From Thermoproteota archaeon (lineage in GTDB: Archaea; Thermoproteota; Thermoprotei_A; Sulfolobales; Pyrodictiaceae), in the NCBI GenBank assembly GCA_013153145.1, contig JAADEY010000038.1, positions 1-34,035 of the forward strand: 34,035 bases of DNA. Reading direction: 5' to 3'. Below the pieces are notes generated by a model that searched no databases, was not told where the DNA came from, and worked only from the letters and a program-made list of their open reading frames with translations. A program made the translations under genes and the position numbers. This document shows positions 29,944-34,035 of the stretch, in pieces. Within the stretch, counting starts at the first letter, position 1, and each line of letters opens with the position of its first letter.

Positions 29944-31077
29944 CTAGTAGACGCATTTATGGATGTTTTTACACACCTCGCGGAGTATGAGGCTGGCGTA
30001 CATACCCTTCTCAAGCCTAAACACGAGCCAGGCACAGTCATCCTTCACGGAGGCGTCAACAGAGACATCTATGTAGACGGGCCTAGTGAACGTTCTCGCT
30101 GCCACACCGAACCTCCTAAAGAGCCGGAGGGAGTCCAGCTCAAGCCCGTGCCTAGCGAGGACGGCCTCAAGGAGCCTCCTAGCCTCACCCCTAACGCTGT
30201 CACAGGCATCGACGCCGGGTACCGGGGCCAGTGGACGGCCCTGCTCATCCCTGCCTTCTCCATCTATCCGCTCGTCTAGGGGATAGCCTTGCCTTATCCT
30301 CTCGCTGAGATACTCGTTAAATATGAAGGCCTGCAGGGCGGAGAAGTATAGCTGCATAAGGCCGTGGGGCGTCACCCCGGAGAGGCGTAGGACACCGAGC
30401 CTCTCAACCCTCCTAGCCATGCCGCGCTCGGGGTCTATGCTTGGCTTCAGCAGGATCCTCGATAGTATTATGCGGGGGTTCTCGTCCGGGTAAGGCTCGT
30501 CGATAGCCTCTAGCGCTGCGAGCCACTCGGCGTCATAGGCTAGGAGCAGGCCTACTACATGCGTGTTAGGCCTCCTCGTCCCAAACCTCTGGTAGCCATA
30601 GTAGGCCGGGAGCCTCAGCACCCTACCGGATAGGAGCCTTCCAGCCTCAATGGCTTCGGGGCCGCATAGCCTCACGGCAAACCGGTTCCCGGCTACAAGG
30701 CCTCTGGCCACCCGGCCTCTGCCACGCATTATCGCGGTGAAGCCGGGGCCCCTAATGACCCTGGGCGGGTTCTCGAGGCAGCTCTTCTTAACCGAGGCGT
30801 ATTGGAGTGCTGTCGCCCTGGCATCCTTGAGCCCGGCGACTGTTATGCATGAAGTCCTCACCCTCAACCTCCTGGCGAGCGTGTACACCATCCGCGGCGT
30901 GGAGACACCCTGCTTGACGACGGCGTATATGTAGTCTCCCCCGGGCAGTATGACGGGATCCTCGACAACTATGAAGCTCTTCTCACGCGGCTCGGGAACC
31001 TCGACGTCAAGCCCCGCGGCGAGAACCATGTAGTGCATCCCTAGGAGGTGGTCGAGGGGCTCCGGGGAGGGTATCAT
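29944..31077 (-). CDS. truD: tRNA pseudouridine-13 synthase TruD
   Basis: TruD forms pseudouridine at tRNA position 13. The 377-residue protein carries the catalytic motif [16 protein letters not shown] with Asp85, the FRIR-like [29 protein letters not shown] (~158-175), typical for the family, and [20 protein letters not shown] in the insertion domain. The start ATG 31077 overlaps the pth2 stop as ATGA (31074-31077). It converges on the NusA-like gene, with 29 bp between. Confidence 0.92.
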   Translation of the reverse strand: MIPSPEPLDHLLGMHYMVLAAGLDVEVPEPREKSFIVVEDPVILPGGDYIYAVVKQGVSTPRMVYTLARRLRVRTSCITVAGLKDARATALQYASVKKSCLENPPRVIRGPGFTAIMRGRGRVARGLVAGNRFAVRLCGPEAIEAGRLLSGRVLRLPAYYGYQRFGTRRPNTHVVGLLLAYDAEWLAALEAIDEPYPDENPRIILSRILLKPSIDPERGMARRVERLGVLRLSGVTPHGLMQLYFSALQAFIFNEYLSERIRQGYPLDERIDGEGRDEQGRPLAPVPGVDACDSVRGEARRLLEAVLARHGLELDSLRLFRRFGVAARTFTRPVYIDVSVDASVKDDCAWLVFRLEKGMYASLILREVCKNIHKCVY

Positions 31078-31439
31078 AGCAGCTTAAGCCTCCCCGTAAC
31101 CTTGTCCACCAGGTTGCTCGGCGCAGGCCCTACAGCTATGCATGTGAGCGTCCCAGGCGGTAGCTCCGTGTGGCCAGCATCCCTTATCACAGCAACTGGT
31201 AGGCCGAGGCGCCTAGCCTCCTCGGCAAGTCTCAGCAGCTCCCCCTCACCACCCCCCTTGAGAACCACCTTCTTCTGCCCCTCGGCTAGCCACGCCCTAA
31301 CCCACGAGGCCCACTGCCCCCCTGCATCGAGCGCCTCGACAACTGCTGTGACGGCTGCATGGGCAACCTGCGCGGCCAGTTTACCCCTGCTCATCCTTAT
31401 ATCTGTTCGAACAACTATCGACTGCTTATACTCGTACAT
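31074..31439 (-). CDS. pth2: peptidyl-tRNA hydrolase Pth2
   Basis: Pth2 cleaves peptidyl-tRNA released by stalled ribosomes so the tRNA can be reused. The protein has the family start [20 protein letters not shown], the active-site helix [12 protein letters not shown], and [19 protein letters not shown], ending in [23 protein letters not shown] 31439 (121 aa) is preferred because AAGGTG lies 9 nt upstream; GTG 31457 adds six residues. It forms a coupled pair with truD, both serving tRNA. Confidence 0.94.
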   Translation of the reverse strand: MYEYKQSIVVRTDIRMSRGKLAAQVAHAAVTAVVEALDAGGQWASWVRAWLAEGQKKVVLKGGGEGELLRLAEEARRLGLPVAVIRDAGHTELPPGTLTCIAVGPAPSNLVDKVTGRLKLL

Positions 31440-31475
31440 TACTGCATGCACCTTCACTACGCGGTGGAGGCTAGG

Positions 31476-31484
31476 CTTATTAAG
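31476..31484. promoter_or_regulatory. near-palindromic TATA box shared by divergent genes
   Basis: CTTATTAAG reads CTTAATAAG on the other strand, so it can serve as a TATA element in both directions: about 41 nt before ATG 31439 (pth2) and about 44 nt before GTG 31520 (zinc-ribbon gene). No second TATA box is visible in this short divergent region. Confidence 0.55.
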
Positions 31485-31519
31485 CTACATGGAGACCCGG
31501 GGCTCTGAGGGGTCTCCAG

Positions 31520-31729
31520 GTGGCTGAGGCTGCGCAGCCCACACTGAGCCTAGAGGAGCAGGCGAAGCTGCCGACGTGTATAAGCTGTAATAGGCTGATA
31601 ACGCCGTGGGAGAGGGGCGTAGCATTCCTCTGCCCCAACTGCGGCGAGGTATTGATCTGGCGGTGCTCCAAGTGCCGCAAGATGGGAGTCCCCTATAAGT
31701 GCCCGAAGTGCGGCTTCACAGGCCCGTGA
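31520..31729 (+). CDS. small zinc-ribbon RNA-binding protein (DUF1610-like)
   Basis: A 69-residue archaeal protein with four CxxC pairs arranged as two zinc fingers: CISC (~20-23), CPNC (~38-41), CSKC (~49-52) and CPKC (~61-64), the last within YKCPKCGFTGP. The family is annotated as Zn-ribbon RNA-binding protein and lies next to elongation factor 1-beta in archaea. GTG 31520 follows GAGGGG by ~9 nt. The stop is 11 bp before EF-1beta, so they are co-transcribed. Confidence 0.88.
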   Translation: MAEAAQPTLSLEEQAKLPTCISCNRLITPWERGVAFLCPNCGEVLIWRCSKCRKMGVPYKCPKCGFTGP

Positions 31730-31740
31730 GGTGTCGGGTT

Positions 31741-32019
31741 GTGGCGAAGGTACTCGTCCTCGTAAAGGTATACCCGAGCGACATAAACATCAACCTAGAC
31801 GAGCTGGCTAAGAAGATAGAGGAGAGGCTCCCAGAGGGCTACAAGATAACCAGGTACACCACCGAGCCTATCGCCTTCGGGCTCAACGCGCTGAAGCTAT
31901 ACATAGTCATGCCCGAGGAGACTGAGGGAGGCACGTCGAAGCTGGAGGAGCTCATAGCCGGAACCGAGGGCGTCGACGAGGTAGAGGTAGAGGCAGTCCA
32001 CCGCCTATCAGAGTTCTAA
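31741..32019 (+). CDS. translation elongation factor 1-beta (aEF-1B)
   Basis: The guanine-nucleotide exchange factor for EF-1alpha. The 92-residue ferredoxin-like protein reads AKVLVLVKVYPSDININLDE at the start, GYKITRYTTEPIAFGLNALK in the middle and ends VDEVEVEAVHRLSEF. GTG 31741 has GAGGTG 8 nt upstream; the longer in-frame start at 31699 lies inside the zinc-ribbon gene and is rejected. Confidence 0.95.
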   Translation: MAKVLVLVKVYPSDININLDELAKKIEERLPEGYKITRYTTEPIAFGLNALKLYIVMPEETEGGTSKLEELIAGTEGVDEVEVEAVHRLSEF

Positions 32020-32185
32020 CCCCGGGAAGCTACCAGCCCCTGGCCGCGACGCCGCGCAGACTGTTTTCACAGCCTCCCTAAGCCCTCTACAGGCTAACCG
32101 TCTTCTCACGGGATCCAAGGTAGGGTAGATTAGTGGTAAAGCATACGCCTAAACCCCTGGGAGCCGAGTCAAAGGGAGGGTAGCC
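32020..32185. other. intergenic region before cdc48
   Basis: About 165 bp without a credible gene. It presumably carries the promoter of the AAA ATPase gene, but no clear TATA box stands out; weak A/T-rich patches are at about 32061-32068 and 32128-32145. The GGGAGGG ribosome-binding site is at 32174-32180. A tRNA-like stretch near 32128-32152 does not fold as a tRNA. Confidence 0.4.
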
Positions 32186-34035
32186 TTGACGCTGCAGTCG
32201 AGGAGCAGGCGTAAGAAGGAAGTAATGCTCCGCGTGGCGGAGGCCAAGCAGAAGGATGTCGGCAGGAGCAGGGTTAGGATCGATGTAGGGATAATGAGGA
32301 TGATAGATGTAGAGCCCGGCGACATAGTCGAGATCGAGGGTAGGAGGAAGACCGCCGCGATTGCATGGCCGAGCTACCCCGAGGATCAGGGGCTTGACAT
32401 AATAAGGATGGATGGCCTCATAAGGAAGAACGCCGGGGTCAGCATAGGAGAGAAGGTCATAGTGAGGAAGGCTGATGTTAGGCCGGCAACTGTCGTTAAG
32501 CTCGCGCCTGCAAACTTCAGTATAAGCGTAGACCCTGGCTTCGTGAACTACGTTAAGAAGAGGCTGATAGACTACCCGGTCGTTGAAGGAGACACTGTAA
32601 TGATACCGGTGCTTAGCCAGGCAATACCATTCACTGTTGTTCAGACCAAGCCCTCCGGCGTCGTCGTGATAACGCGTGATACGCAGATAATCATACTCGA
32701 GAAGCCTGTCGAGACCTCTAGGATACCGAGGGTGACCTACGAGGATATTGGAGGGATGAAGGAGATAATAGAGAAGGTTAGGGAGCTCGTCGAGCTCCCA
32801 CTGAGGCACCCCGAGATATTCCGTAGGCTCGGCATAGACCCGCCCAAGGGCATACTGCTCGTCGGACCACCAGGTGTGGGTAAGACGCTCCTAGCGAAGG
32901 CGATAGCTAACGAGACCGATGCATACTTCATAGCGATCAATGGGCCGGAGATAATGAGCAAGTATTATGGTGAGAGCGAGCAGAGGCTAAGAGAGATATT
33001 CGAGGATGCGAAGAAGCATGCTCCAGCAATCATATTCATAGACGAGATAGACGCCATAGCGCCGAAGAGGGATGAGGTCATAGGCGAGGTGGAACGCCGT
33101 GTGGTGGCGCAGCTGCTCACCCTCATGGATGGCCTGGAGACGCGTGGGGACGTGATAGTCATAGCTGCGACGAATAGGCCAAACGCCCTCGACCCAGCGC
33201 TGAGGAGGCCCGGCAGGTTCGACAGGGAGATCGAGATACCCTTGCCGGATAAGAAGGGCAGGCTAGAGATACTGCAGATACACACCCGGTCAATGCCGCT
33301 AGCGGAGGATGTGGATCTCGAGCGCCTAGCTGAGATGACGCGCGGCTTCACCGGCGCAGACCTAGCGGCGCTGTGTAGGGAGGCGGCTATGCACGCGCTC
33401 CGCCGCTACCTGCCGATGATAGACTTCTCGCAGGACAGGATACCGCCCGAGCTCCTCGAGAGCATCGAGGTGAAGATGGAGGACTTCCTGGCAGCGCTCA
33501 GGGAGGTAGTGCCTGGAGGGCTCAGGGAGATCTACATAGAGGTTCCGGAGGTTCACTGGGAGGATATAGGCGGGCTTGAGGATGTTAAGCAGCAGCTACG
33601 CGAGGCAGTAGAGTGGCCCCTCAAGCACCCGGAGGCGTACAGGAGGCTCGGCATCAAGCCGCCGAAGGGAGTCCTACTCTTCGGCCCACCAGGCGTCGGC
33701 AAGACGCTGCTAGCCAAGGCGGTGGCGACGGAGAGCAGCGCCAACTTCATAGCGGTCAAGGGCCCCGAGGTGCTCAGCAAGTGGGTCGGCGAGTCTGAGA
33801 AGATGGTTAGGGAGATATTCCGCAAAGCCAGGATGCACGCCCCCTCAGTGATATTCTTCGACGAGATAGACGCCATAGCGCCCGCCAGAGGCCTAGGGTA
33901 CGACACGAGCGGAGTCACCTACCGTATAGTGAACCAGCTACTCGCCGAGATGGATGGTATTCAGCCTCTGCATAACGTTGTTGTTATAGCTGCAACGAAT
34001 AGGCCCGACCTCCTAGACCCAGCACTACTAAGGCC
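32186..34035 (+). CDS. Cdc48/VAT (p97) AAA ATPase, 3' end outside window
   Basis: The first ~616 codons of a Cdc48-type unfoldase that extracts and unfolds proteins for the proteasome. It has the N-terminal double-psi-barrel domain ([30 protein letters not shown]) and two AAA modules. D1: Walker [13 protein letters not shown], Walker [15 protein letters not shown], arginine-finger region [15 protein letters not shown]2: Walker [13 protein letters not shown] again and Walker [15 protein letters not shown]; the sequence stops just after [14 protein letters not shown]. The TTG at 32186 is the start: GGGAGGG lies 6 nt upstream and the first residues [12 protein letters not shown] lead into the domain. 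Confidence 0.95.
   Translation, partial: MTLQSRSRRKKEVMLRVAEAKQKDVGRSRVRIDVGIMRMIDVEPGDIVEIEGRRKTAAIAWPSYPEDQGLDIIRMDGLIRKNAGVSIGEKVIVRKADVRPATVVKLAPANFSISVDPGFVNYVKKRLIDYPVVEGDTVMIPVLSQAIPFTVVQTKPSGVVVITRDTQIIILEKPVETSRIPRVTYEDIGGMKEIIEKVRELVELPLRHPEIFRRLGIDPPKGILLVGPPGVGKTLLAKAIANETDAYFIAINGPEIMSKYYGESEQRLREIFEDAKKHAPAIIFIDEIDAIAPKRDEVIGEVERRVVAQLLTLMDGLETRGDVIVIAATNRPNALDPALRRPGRFDREIEIPLPDKKGRLEILQIHTRSMPLAEDVDLERLAEMTRGFTGADLAALCREAAMHALRRYLPMIDFSQDRIPPELLESIEVKMEDFLAALREVVPGGLREIYIEVPEVHWEDIGGLEDVKQQLREAVEWPLKHPEAYRRLGIKPPKGVLLFGPPGVGKTLLAKAVATESSANFIAVKGPEVLSKWVGESEKMVREIFRKARMHAPSVIFFDEIDAIAPARGLGYDTSGVTYRIVNQLLAEMDGIQPLHNVVVIAATNRPDLLDPALLR

Noticed and set aside
32128-32180. tRNA-like stretch with AGTGGTAAAGC resembling a D arm, considered as a tRNA 5' half or split tRNA gene
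   Set aside because: D-stem arms do not pair, there is no anticodon arm or acceptor stem, and no matching 3' half was seen.

Overview
The window looks like chromosomal DNA of a hyperthermophilic crenarchaeon, most probably a Desulfurococcales member of the Pyrodictiaceae type (Pyrodictium/Hyperthermus/Pyrolobus relatives). This rests on archaeal information-processing genes in crenarchaeal order, archaeal TATA boxes, heavy use of GTG and TTG starts, GC-rich purine-loaded genes, a tRNA gene with an intron, and 24-25 nt CRISPR repeats ending in an ATTGCAAG handle. The species is inferred; no rRNA gene is present to fix it.

Layout. 1-213: leader-distal end of a CRISPR array with decaying repeats. 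214-4865: an accessory-looking stretch whose + strand is unusually rich in G+T whatever the gene direction. It holds a PaREP1-family protein, tRNA-Val(CAC), a tRNA-binding-domain protein, an aminopropyltransferase, an intron-containing tRNA-Ser(CGA) and an amino-acid permease fused to a nucleotidyltransferase domain. 4904-7319: FAU-1-type ribonuclease, UPF0147 and a zinc-ribbon UPF0148 protein. 7301-12006: a fully overlapping minus-strand operon of a possible RNase H-fold protein, a Clp1-type polynucleotide kinase, and the three genes of the archaeal branch of the mevalonate pathway (UbiD-type decarboxylase and both phosphomevalonate dehydratase subunits). 12104-12733: a RecA-superfamily ATPase on the + strand.

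12620-29240: about 16.6 kb of almost continuous minus-strand informational genes. In transcription order: SRP54, a TrmY-like protein, Pus10, L21e, Rpo4, DUF655, KsgA, HemK-like methylase, TrmJ, Trm14, L10e, Dph2, METTL5-like methylase, Csl4, DUF2067, Rpo11, an unknown, TFS, a small unknown, PCNA, PriS, a probable Gins15, L44e, S27e, aIF2-alpha and Nop10. This joins protein targeting, tRNA/rRNA modification, transcription, RNA decay, replication and translation. 29390-34035: a NusA-like KH protein (+), TruD and Pth2 (-), then a zinc-ribbon protein, EF-1beta and the start of a Cdc48/VAT AAA ATPase (+), which runs off the window.

Most interesting points: three conserved genes (RNase H-like, SRP54, NusA-like) whose conserved N-termini have no ATG/GTG/TTG; a TrmY-like methyltransferase candidate lying next to Pus10, whose product would be its substrate; a permease-nucleotidyltransferase fusion; a complete phosphomevalonate dehydratase/decarboxylase cluster co-operonic with an RNA kinase; and orientation-independent keto skew next to the CRISPR array. 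I found no transposon, integrase, or cas gene, and no clearly new multi-gene system.
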